This document shows, in pieces, positions 25,438 to 35,372 of a stretch of 64,000 nucleotides of DNA. The position numbers were made by a program, and so were the translations under genes. The DNA comes from Trichosporon coremiiforme (Eukaryota; Basidiomycota; Tremellomycetes; Trichosporonales; Trichosporonaceae), in NCBI GenBank assembly GCA_039545355.1, contig BCJJ01000017.1, positions 186,001-250,000 of the forward strand, read 5' to 3'. How positions within the stretch are numbered: the first letter of the stretch is position 1; every line of letters starts with the position of its first letter. The notes beneath the pieces were generated by a model that saw only the letters and a program-made list of their open reading frames with translations, ran no database searches and was not told where the DNA came from.

Positions 25438-27858
25438 CTACGCACAGCAGCTGAAACCGCCCTTTTTCGCGGGCCGCTTGTCCTTGGCCGGGTCGGTCAG
25501 CATGACGCTGTTTTTCCTGCGGAGCGTATGCTCGCGCTCAATCTTGTCCTTGCGCTCAATGAGCTGCGCCGAGATGCTGCGAAGGAGGCTGTCGACGCCC
25601 TCGCCAGTCAGGCTCGAGACCTCGCCGACACGGACCGAGCCAATGTCGATGCCCCACGTGTCGTCGGGCTCGTCGTCAGACGACTCGTCCTCGAATAACC
25701 GTGTGTCGCGACCGAGACTGCCGCCGCGGAGGCGGGTGCGCGGGACGGGCAGCGAAGAGGGCGTAGGCGAAATGGCCCACGGAGAGTTCTGCGCGGACTG
25801 GCTCTGCCAGGTCGTAGCCGAGGCGGCGGCGGCACCAAACTCCTCCAGTGCATCGGCGGCAGAGGGTCCCTCGCCGCGCCCCCAGCCGGGACCAGTTGCG
25901 CTCCAGTCCTCGCTCCGCCGCTTGCCGTCCAAGAGCGGGCTCGACTCGGTGCGCACGCGGATTCCAGGCGAGAGGGAAGGGCGCGGGCTGCGCGGCGACA
26001 CGACCGGGTTCGCGTCGGCCAGGTGCGATAAGTTGGCCACGGCGTCGGACGTGGGGCTACGCGCAAGTCCTAACATGCCACTGAGCGAGAAGCGGCTCGT
26101 CGACAACCGGTGCTTCGAGCCGTTAGCTGTCGAGGCGACTGCTGTTTCGGCCGTGGTCGCGCTCGTCGGCTCCGCGAGGGCAGGACCGTGAAAGCTGACA
26201 CGCTGCTGCCGCCGGTACATTCCCGTGCAGGGCGGCGAACCGATGCTGCCTGCAACCGACGCCGAGCTGCTCGCAGACGTCCCGGCGCCCGGGATGCCGG
26301 TCGGTGTCACAAGAGAAGGCGGGAAGTGGACCGTCGGCGCGGGACTCGGCGCAACAAGCGTTGGCGCCTGCGATCCGCTGCCGCCCGTGCTCGCGCTCAG
26401 GTCTAAGTCAAAGTCGGTCGCGGCGAGCATGAGCGACGCGAGCCCATGCATCGAGTGCGGCCGCCGCTGCGGCGAGGGGAGAGACATCGAGTCGCTGCGC
26501 GGGCGTGTTGTCGACGTGCTCCGGAACAGGCTTCGGGTCGGCGCCAGCACCTCCTCCGGCTCAGGCTCGGGCTCGGGCGCCGGGTTCAGCCACCGCCTGA
26601 TCGTGCGGCTCGCCTCGGACAGAGACACGGCGCGCTGAGACCCAAGGTCGAGCTTGGCGCCAACGACGTAGATCATCATGTCCTTGGACGCCTTGTGGTT
26701 GAGTTCGTCGAGCCACGACTGCACGTCCTGGAAGCTCTTGCGGTCCGAGATGTCGTACACGAGGATGCACACGTGCGCACCTCGGTAGTAGATCGGCGCC
26801 ATCGACCGAAAGCGCTCCTGTCCAGCCGTGTCCCAGATCTGCAGCTTGATCGGATGTCCGTTGTGCTCCAGCTTGCGCTTGTACACGGACCCCTCGACCG
26901 ACGCCGACGCGCGCTCTGCGTTGAATGTTCCTGTCGTGAGGCGCAGGATCAGAGACGTCTTGCCGACGCCCTGCGATCCGAGCAGGACAAGCTTAGCCTC
27001 GAGCCCGTTTGGTCCTCCAAAGTCGAGCTGCTCCGGCTCGGCAAGGGTTAGGTGATGGCTGTGGGGGCGTGCAGAGGCGGCGGACGGAGGCGGTGTGGAC
27101 GGTGAAGCGTTGTCGTGCGTCACTGTCCGCCGCAGCCGCGCGCTGGGGTACTCGGTCGCCAGGGTGGGGTAGCGCGTAAGCTTGGCTCCTCCGGTCGAGC
27201 GCAGGCGTGTCCGTGAGTCCGCGCTCCGGCTCTCGACCATGCGAACAGATGTGGGATGTCCAGGGTGGCCGGCCGTAGTCTGTCGCCGTCCTAGGTTCCG
27301 TCGATCGCGATCGCGTTGTTCACGTTCGCGCTCCTTCGTGTCATACGACCTGACTCGGCTGAACGAGTTGCGGTTGCTGCCTGGGGCGAGGTTTGGGGCA
27401 GTCTCCGACCTGGACATGCCTCGCCTAGCTGGCTTCCTTGGCGACGGCGATCGCTGCAGCTGCACTGAAGAATTCGAGTTCGCGTCGATCAATCCGGGCG
27501 AGCGGCTCTCGTTCGTCGAGTGCGACGACGACGAGCTCGAAGCGGAACTCTCCATCGCAGAAGAGGTGTAGATCGCTGACGAATCATTGCTGTTGTCGTC
27601 TGCTGGTGGCGCCAATGCGACCATGGCCGTCGGAAACAGTCGCGCTGGCGGCGAAGGGTCAGGTGTTGGTGGTAAGATTGATTTGCGCACGTCGGGTTCA
27701 AGGAGCACACCCCTTGACATGTACGCTGGACTCGGAGACGGCGGGCCGAGAACGTCGACGGCTGCCTTGGACGGTCCGGGAGAGCTCCGCATCGGGCTTG
27801 TGTGGTCGAACGAGGGCGGCAAGACGGGGGCGGAAACTGCCATCATCGCAGCACTCAC
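25438..27858 (-). CDS. Rab-like GTPase with large N-terminal extension and large G-domain insertion
   Basis: One open frame of 806 aa. About 285 disordered Ser/Pro/Arg-rich residues precede a Ras-superfamily G domain: G1 GSQGVGKT (294-301), G3 WDTAGQE (342-348), and the Rab signature RFRSMAPIYYRGA. The G4 position reads GAKLD (400-404) instead of NKxD. The domain is then interrupted by about 320 Ser/Pro-rich residues before a G5-like VSSLTGEGV (about 747) and its last helix. The end is GGFSCCA, a CC-type geranylgeranylation tail, so membrane attachment is likely. Switch I lacks the usual threonine (SASVEGSVY). The family role would be vesicle traffic. The closest Rab subfamily was not determined. 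Small in-frame introns inside the insertion cannot be excluded. Confidence 0.85.
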   Translation of the reverse strand: MSAAMMAVSAPVLPPSFDHTSPMRSSPGPSKAAVDVLGPPSPSPAYMSRGVLLEPDVRKSILPPTPDPSPPARLFPTAMVALAPPADDNSNDSSAIYTSSAMESSASSSSSSHSTNESRSPGLIDANSNSSVQLQRSPSPRKPARRGMSRSETAPNLAPGSNRNSFSRVRSYDTKEREREQRDRDRRNLGRRQTTAGHPGHPTSVRMVESRSADSRTRLRSTGGAKLTRYPTLATEYPSARLRRTVTHDNASPSTPPPSAASARPHSHHLTLAEPEQLDFGGPNGLEAKLVLLGSQGVGKTSLILRLTTGTFNAERASASVEGSVYKRKLEHNGHPIKLQIWDTAGQERFRSMAPIYYRGAHVCILVYDISDRKSFQDVQSWLDELNHKASKDMMIYVVGAKLDLGSQRAVSLSEASRTIRRWLNPAPEPEPEPEEVLAPTRSLFRSTSTTRPRSDSMSLPSPQRRPHSMHGLASLMLAATDFDLDLSASTGGSGSQAPTLVAPSPAPTVHFPPSLVTPTGIPGAGTSASSSASVAGSIGSPPCTGMYRRQQRVSFHGPALAEPTSATTAETAVASTANGSKHRLSTSRFSLSGMLGLARSPTSDAVANLSHLADANPVVSPRSPRPSLSPGIRVRTESSPLLDGKRRSEDWSATGPGWGRGEGPSAADALEEFGAAAASATTWQSQSAQNSPWAISPTPSSLPVPRTRLRGGSLGRDTRLFEDESSDDEPDDTWGIDIGSVRVGEVSSLTGEGVDSLLRSISAQLIERKDKIEREHTLRRKNSVMLTDPAKDKRPAKKGGFSCCA

Positions 27859-28562
27859 GACCTATTCGGACAGGGACGGTGGAATGGCGAGCGAGCGGGC
27901 GGATCAGGTAGCGGTACTGCTGTTGCTGCTCTGTCCGACTGGCCGAAGTTGCGCGCGATGTCTACCCACCGTTGTTGTTGATAACGACTGCTGCGTCGAT
28001 GGAGAGCAGAAGAGAATTTGCACCAGTTGCCGGCTTGCACTCGGGCTCGAGCGTTGAGCTCGACGGGTCAACGGGTGATTGCGGCCCAAGCGCTCAACCG
28101 GCGGCGTTTCAGCCCCGGTATCTGTGCGCAGGGAGATTATTCCTATGCAGTTTCTTGGTTCTGTACAAGACAGCAGTCACGCGGATGTCCTGCAACGACA
28201 GTTGTCGGTGCGCCGGTGCGATGTCTCGATGTTCGGAAGCCGGTGCAAGGTGCAAGGTGTGTGCGCGTGTGATGTATTTGTCTGGTCGGGTTGTCTGGCG
28301 GAGACGAGCGCAAAGTTTGTCTAGGACCGGGAGACAGGGACGAGGAACGGCACGCGCACTCGAATCGGTAGGTAGGTGTGGGGAGGTCGGGAGAGGGGAA
28401 GAGTTGGGTGGGGATTGCTTCGTTTCAGGTAGTGTACTTTGGAGCTGTGAGGGGAGATGGGGATGCAAGATCGTGGGCGGGGCAGATCGTGAATCGTGGT
28501 GGGTCGTGTCGGCCGTGCAAACGTCGGGGGCGTTGAGAGAGGGGGCGGCGAGACCCGGGGGA

Positions 28563-28576
28563 GGGGGGGGGGGGGG
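28563..28576. repeat. 14-base G homopolymer
   Basis: An uninterrupted run of 14 G, preceded by GGGGGA. It lies upstream of the minus-strand Rab-like gene. Confidence 0.9.
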
Positions 28577-29197
28577 TCCCGTTGGCGTTGGTTGGCGTAC
28601 GAGGCGTGTTCGTTACAGAGTCGGCGCGAGTGAGAGGAGACTGTGACTGGGAATGATGTCAACACCGAACCAAAGATCAAGAAGAGACGGATGAGGTTGT
28701 GAGGTGGTGAGGGATGAGAGATGCGATTCGCCGCCGTAGGTCGAGGATCGGAGGAGGGGGAGTGCAAAGGGCGCCCGGCGCAAGCGAGCAAGAGACAGGT
28801 ACAGGAGCAAGGAGGCAAGGCTAGCACGGAGGGCCAAGAGGTAGGAGAGGGGACAGGGAGGGAGTGAATCGGTGAATCGCACCGGTCGTGAATCGAGACG
28901 TTAGGCTGGCTGAATCGATGGTTGTGTATGAGCGCCCACGCGGCCGGTATAGGCGTATAGGCGTGTTTGTGATGAATGAATGGACGAACGATATCGAGAC
29001 AGAGTGCCCCTGACGGCGCCGCCATGCGCCGCCACCGCAACGAGAGAGCGGCCGCAAGCGAGCGTCGAATCCAACGGACCAACAAGCGAGCGGTGCTAGC
29101 GGCGCAATCGCGGGGCTCGGCGGGGCAACCGACCAGGTCCGCCAGGGCACTACGGGTCAGACCGGATGCAGAGCTATGATACTCTAATCACCCAATG

Positions 29198-29225
29198 GCA
29201 CATGCACATGCACATGCACATGCAC
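29198..29225. repeat. Hexamer repeat (GCACAT)n
   Basis: Four and a half copies of GCACAT in non-coding DNA. Confidence 0.95.
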
Positions 29226-32200
29226 GGCAGCTCGGCACCTTGACCGCACGGCATGCACGGCACGCTCGGCGCAACGACTCTGACTGGCTGACTGCTGACA
29301 GTGAATGGTCGACTGGCCGGTGCACTGGGGGCTGAGAGCTCAGACACGTTCGACACGACCGGTCGATAGTGGGTGGCAAGTTGGCTGGCGAGCGTGACAA
29401 GGGAAGGCGGCGTCGAGGGTAGGGGGTAGCACAGGGTGACGGTGGCCGGGTGTGCGGTGGCGAGTGGCTGGGTGCTGGTCGCTGTGCTTAGGGCAGCGGC
29501 GGAGACGGCGACGGCGACGAGGACGCGACTGCAATCCAAGGTTCGGGGTGTGCAGCGTGCATGGAGCATGGGGTGGGATGGGGAGGGCACATGACGGCGG
29601 AGAAGGGGGAAGGGGTTGCTGTGGGTGACTTACCAAAGCTGCGCGAAAAGCTTAGCGTCTCGCAGTGTCTCGTGTGTCGTGTCTTGGATCCTGCCTTCTT
29701 GTTGTTCGCGCTTTTTTGTTTTGGGAGCAAGGAAGAGGGAGAATGCTGCGGCGCCTATATTGCGATGCGCTACGATGTTGTGATGAATGCGTTGATGCCT
29801 GACGCCTGAATTGCTGATGCAGAGATGGGATGTTGGGTTGTTGCTTATTGATTGATGGTGGACCGCAAGAGTCAAGGGCCGAGCGGACGCAGCTCAGGGC
29901 ACAGCCGGCTCTTTCAGGTGTCGTGATCGGTCGTTGAATCGCCTTGCAGCTTTCGGGTGTCGGGCGTCTCCGGCTTTCCAGTGTACGGGATCGATGCGTC
30001 GGCGTGCCCGTGCTCCACGGCCGGCGGGGCCGATCAAGTCTTTGGTTCGAGAGAGCGATAAGAGTCGCAGAGTATGAAAAGGCAAAAGCAAGTGCGGTGC
30101 AGATAGATGTTTGGTAGGCGCTTGGTTGCTCTGGTTTGCGTGAGGTGCGTGACAGGTGCGAGGACCAAGGGAAGGAAGGGGTCCAGGTTTGCGGAATGCT
30201 GCTCAACCGGTGGAGGCCGCCAGATCGCTCGCGCGGTGGAGGCGGGGCGCGGCGGCACAGGTGCACAGGTGTTCGGGCGGGGAGACGAATGCAAGGAAAT
30301 GTCGCACCACCAAGGAATCCGTGACGACCACCTGCGTCTGGTTGTATACTGTGTGCTGCGCACGAGCGCCGAGACAGTGACTGTCGTGGTTGTCGCACCT
30401 AAGGGCAGCGGGCAATTGCTTGGTGTCGCTGTATAGAATGGGACGTTCCAGGGACGTTCGGCTCAAATCGTGAGCGTGAGCCTCGTGATATCGTGATGAG
30501 AAAGAGTGATGCAGGGGGCGCACTGCGATGATGATTCAATCAGGTGATCCAGTGCGTGGTGCTCATCGACACCAGGAGCCAGCGCCCAGCAGTGAAAGCG
30601 GTGCGCGGCGGGGACATGCGTCGACAATGGAGGAGATAGCCTCGGGCCTTTGTGCTCCTTGCTGTACGCCGGTCGGAATGTCGGAGTAGTCCGAGGTCAA
30701 CAGCGGAGATAGCTGTGCTTTATGGGAGGTACGGGCTGAACGATGTGCGAGCTGTACGGGCGCCCGTTCGGAGCGGTGACGCAAGTGATGAATAGGGGGA
30801 GAGACAGTGAAAGGACTACGTCCGCCGGGAAGTATAAGGTTGAATGATGTGCTCCGAAGATCTTTGTCTGAGCTGAGAATGAGGCTTTGTGTCGTGAGAT
30901 GTTTGAGTCTGAGGCAAGGAGATGTGAACTGGGCTCAACGGGTGCGCGGACAATGGTGGTGCGTGATGGTACCAAGCCGCTTTGCTCTGAGCTCAGAGGA
31001 AAGGAGAGGAGAAAGGAGGAGTGGTGCGACAGCCTGTATAAAGTGGTTAAGTATCACAGGCGCCGCATGTGAAGCAGCTGGTGCAGCTCGCCAGGCGTTG
31101 GGCAGGATGGGTATGATGGCATGCATGGGGCAGCGTGGGGAGCCTGTGAAGTGTGGGGCACAGATCAGACAGAGTTGCGAAGGACTGGTAACAAATCAGA
31201 GGGTGGATGAAATGATCATGTGTGTACCTCTGGGTGACAACTGACCCTGGGACGTCGATGGTGCATCGATTTGCATGGGCGGGAGAGCGCGAGCAGATCG
31301 AGGAGACCCCGCAGCAAGCACCATGTCAGCTAAGGTACCCAAAGCATTGCAGAGCCAGATCAGCCCGAGCCGGCGGGGAGCAGACATGTGTTCTGGGTCG
31401 AGCACAGTGAATGGGAAGCAATGTGGTCCAGAAAAGCACCAAGTCCCCAACGAATTATCAGATTACGGCCCAAATGGTGGGTTCAGCCGGAGCGTCGAGT
31501 GTCACAGACACCGGCAGATATACGGACGAAGCAGGCATGACATGACGGACACGGTGGCATGGCGACATGGCGGGCACGCGGGCACGCGGGGCACACCCAT
31601 CACACCTAAAGCACGGACTGAATGCGATGTCTGACTCCGATTGTCGCAGTTGGAGCCTTGGAGCGATCTCTCGAGATCGTATCATATTCGTGCCGAGATC
31701 ACCGGCATTCAGCCACGGCTCGCTCATACCATCTCTAAAGCCAGCCAAACAAGCCTAACGGCCGCCAAAGCCAGCCATGCAGTCATCGGCGCAGTGACGG
31801 CGCCACACGAGCATAGAAGCATGCGAGCACGCGGTAACGGCCATCACGTTTGGTGCTTGACGCCGAAGGCGCCGAGATGTAAGCGATGCGCAGCTATCAA
31901 CTTCGTGTCAAGAAATCAAGTACAGCGCCGGTGCTGGCCAAGACTGCATCAGAGCGTGGCCCGCCTGGCGGCACAGCGTCGCCCGCGTGATCGAGAAATA
32001 AGGTTGTGCCGTAATCGTGCATCGTACCTTATCCCATGCGATGCCTGCTGTGAACTTGCATGCGACGCCAGCGTGCCTCGTCGATATGCGTCGATGCCAG
32101 GAACTGGAACCATTCATGCATTCAAAACTCGGTTCGACAAGCAAGTCTCTTCAGAGCCGGCTAGTGCATGAGCTCATGGGCCCTGCTCATGTGCCCAATA

Positions 32201-34126
32201 CATTGGGGACTGAGTCGGAGCACACGTTCTCAACTCGGACGGTTTCGTTGGGGCAACAATCACGATGCTCCATGCTCCATGCTCCAGACTCGTGAACCCA
32301 CAGTGGAGCACCCCCATTCCGCTCGCTGCCGAACTGCACAGTGCGGGTCGTCGCTCTGGCCAGCGTAGATAAGATTTGCAAGCCGGCCACAATGCATAGG
32401 GCAAGACTCGGCGCACAGGCCAAGGCGAAATGACGAAGCGGGTAGGGTTGGAGCCGAAACTGAACCCAAGCGAAGGAGAATGTGGGCTAGCGGCTCCGGC
32501 TGGGCAACGCGTGTTCTGCCTTGTTCTGAAGCTCTGCTAGCACGCTAGCTCCGAAGGCAGGCGTGGCCGGCGTTGGCAGTGCGGACATGTAGTGCGCATG
32601 TGCGTCCACAGCGTACGGTGTAGTGGGCAGGGGAGTCTGGCGGCATGCCGTGGCAACCCGTGGTATTCAATGGTCACGCGGACAGATGGGAAGGCGCTAG
32701 CACTAGCTCCGTAAGTCGGATCTGTCTCGAGGCCGCTGCGGCCGCCTCCGCGAACGTGACCTCTTCCGCTCTCCGAAAGCTCCGAAGCTCCGAAACTAAT
32801 CGGGTGACGGAGCTGACGTCCGACGCTGCAGTAGAGTGAGTTGGACTACTGGAACGGCGGCCTTGCATTCATTGCGATAGTGTGTACCTTTTCCGCATGT
32901 CCGAATTCGAGGCATTGAAGACATTTCGACGGCTTGAATGCGGACTACTCGAGCACGAACAACATGACCGAATTCCGTGACTGGAAATACCTGGCATGCG
33001 AGCATGGACTGAACTGCATACCGCACCAACTGCAGCAAGCGGCGCCGAACGGCTTCGGAGGAGGATCGGCACACATGCCGCATCCGCCGCCCCTTGGGTT
33101 TCACTCCCCGACGGCCGACACCATTCTTCAGCCCTTGGAGAGAAGCTCTCCCACCGCAATTAGACATCGCATCACACTCACATTCATGCGACCGTCACAA
33201 CGCGGAGTAGAGTGGCTGCAGTCGAGTCACAAAGGGTCCTGATTGATCAGTAAGACGAACGGGGGTCGAGATCTATGCGCAAGGTGCTCGAAGCAGTCAT
33301 TTGGAGATGCGACAAGACAAGATGAGGGTCAGTTAGGAAGGGAGGAGGGGTCTCAGGTAAGCTGAGGGCTGAGAGACTAGGTGAGGACAGTGCTTGCGGC
33401 ATGTGGTTCGGCTGCCCAGCGTCGCAGTCTCTGACCTGACGGCGTCGGCGCAGGACGCAGACGCCCTCGGCTTCGTTCGGAATGTCAGCGAGACTGGCAT
33501 GTCCTGTCTGAGACCTAAACCGACTCAGTCGTTGTGCGGCGCAGTGATACGAAGTTCACACACCACAACCACACGTTCTTACCCCGCTCGGGGGCTGAGC
33601 GTGTGCTGCTTCCAAAGTCCCAAACCCACGGCTCTTATGCGCGTAGATACTCGGACCAGAGGCGAGCCCTCCTCTTCCTGCACTGCACTTCACTACATTA
33701 ACCTCGCCTTGCTGGGCTTTCGCCTGTAATCGCTGTTGCAGAGAACTGTTGTCACTTACTCGTCTATCGCTCAGTTACAGTACTACCCGTGTTCTGAATT
33801 CGACAATGGCCGTCCGAAGGCATGATGTCTTATAGGGCGTGGGCGTAGCACCATTGCAACCGGGGATCCGTTCTATCACGGCCCTGCCTCACTTCGGCGT
33901 TGGGCAGGTCCGGCGGCGGGGCTGCTGTGAGCCAGCCGATTGCCACACAGCACCATCGCCGCGGGGTCCCTGTCCGCTAGACAATGCTCAGCAAGCGCAC
34001 AAGCGCAGAACATGTCGTCGCGGCATGATAGTTGCGGCGGCCAACGAATGAGAGAAGCCTGCTCGTGCTGTGATCCATTAAAAGCTTACCGTGCGATTGA
34101 CTATCTCAAATCCACATCCTCACACC

Positions 34127-34690
34127 ATGTCAACTTCGACCAGGATCGATACTCCGCCACCACCGCCCAATTTCGATAGCGTGGACTGACATCACCTCCA
34201 TCAAGGAGGCGTTACCTACCAGCAGCAGCTCATCGACGCTGGACAGGGCGCAGACAACCGAGATGGAGAAGGGGGGCAGGAGACGATAGGTGTGACTGGC
34301 CAGCCCCAGCAGTAGACTGAGATTAGAGCTTCCCCGTGAGTTTGTCCTCTGCCTACCAGTCTCCCATTGCTGCCAATCTGACACTACCAGAGATATCAAA
34401 CCGCCGAATCATCGCGTTCGGTGTCGTTGTCTTGCTCCTTCTTGTTATGGTAGCTCCGTGACTCTCTCCTGATAATCTACATTTTCGAAGGATTCTGACA
34501 GACACCAGGCTACCTGCACGTCTGGCCGCCGCCATCAACTCGGTACTGGCTCTCGTTCTCATCGGCATCGCCGACAACGACCCTTTTCTATTCTTCGGGG
34601 CTACCTTCCCCTTCATTGGCACCTTCATTACCACCGCCCCTAATTCCTGTGCCCCCTCTCCGTAATTTTCGACTTCGACCTGTAATCTAA
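34127..34690 (+). pseudogene. Possible decayed small membrane-protein gene
   Basis: ATG 34127 opens a short proline-rich peptide that stops after 20 codons. Downstream is a good intron signature (GTGAGT near 34335, CTGACACTACCAG at about 34378-34390). It is followed by a hydrophobic stretch IIAFGVVVLLLLVM and then, after another CTGACA...CCAG, a further hydrophobic stretch (INSVLALVLIGIADNDPFLF). The frames do not join cleanly under any GT-AG combination I tried. It could be a relic gene, a gene whose splicing I cannot resolve, or chance. Confidence 0.25.
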
Positions 34691-35372
34691 TGCCCCTGAT
34701 GTCATTGCTGGTATTCCTCGACCTGTACATGCCTCACTCAAGCCTGGTGCAGAAAGTGGAGATTGCTTGAGAACTTCGTGGTCTCTGTCAGCGCAAGAGG
34801 ACGACTGACAAGCCGCTCTACTAGTTGGAGCAACGAGCACCTACCCCGTCAGTAGGCGCAAGGTCCATCTCGATGGCCGAGCAATTCTCGACGGCGACTG
34901 CTGCAGCGTCCCACGCATAGCAGCCCATTCCGCATAGTGACTCACTGTTTTGCTGCCCTCACTCCCCGAAGACTGTCCGCTGAGTTCTGCAAAAACACCC
35001 TTGGTCTCCAGAGGTGAGAGATAGCCCAGTCTACCAGCTGCGGCGCGTGCACAGTGCCAGTACCGCGTGGGACATCAAGGGGCTCTGCAGCGCTCGGGTG
35101 ACAGCGCGTGCTTTCTCAGAGAGCTACGGAGTCCTCCCTCCGGCCGCCCCTGAAGGGGCATCGTGGCCTTGCACTTGCAGACTCCGCGGGCTCTGCGCCC
35201 CTCCCTTGTGACCGGCACCAGGGCGTGCGAGTGATCGCGAGTGACAAAGTTAGTGGGGCCGCATGCGCCGCGAGCGCCTTCCCCCCCATTCCTCAGGCCG
35301 CCATTCACTGCTCGCACATCCGTGAACTAGAACTAGAATACATGTCGTGAACCTCAACCTCATCCTTATAAA

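Larger units (their letters stand above)
27859..35372. other. 7.5 kb gene-poor region
   Basis: No intact gene is supported. The first 1.3 kb is purine-rich on the + strand and probably includes the leader and promoter of the minus-strand Rab-like gene. It contains a 14-G run (28563-28576). Further on are a hexamer repeat (29198-29225), repeated GCTCCAT words near 32268-32290 and GAAGCTCC words near 32778. Short coding-like membrane segments near 34127-34690 may be a decayed gene. Open frames up to 254 aa exist (for example minus 29085-28321), but they are compositionally biased and show no motifs or splice partners. Confidence 0.5.

Noticed and set aside
28321..29085. A 254-aa minus-strand open frame upstream of the Rab-like gene
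   Set aside because: Pro/Ser/His-biased translation of a pyrimidine-rich leader-like stretch, with no motif, no splice partner and several better explanations as promoter or leader.
29198..29225. Short direct repeats considered as a CRISPR-like array
   Set aside because: The units are contiguous hexamers without spacers, and the genome is a fungal nucleus.
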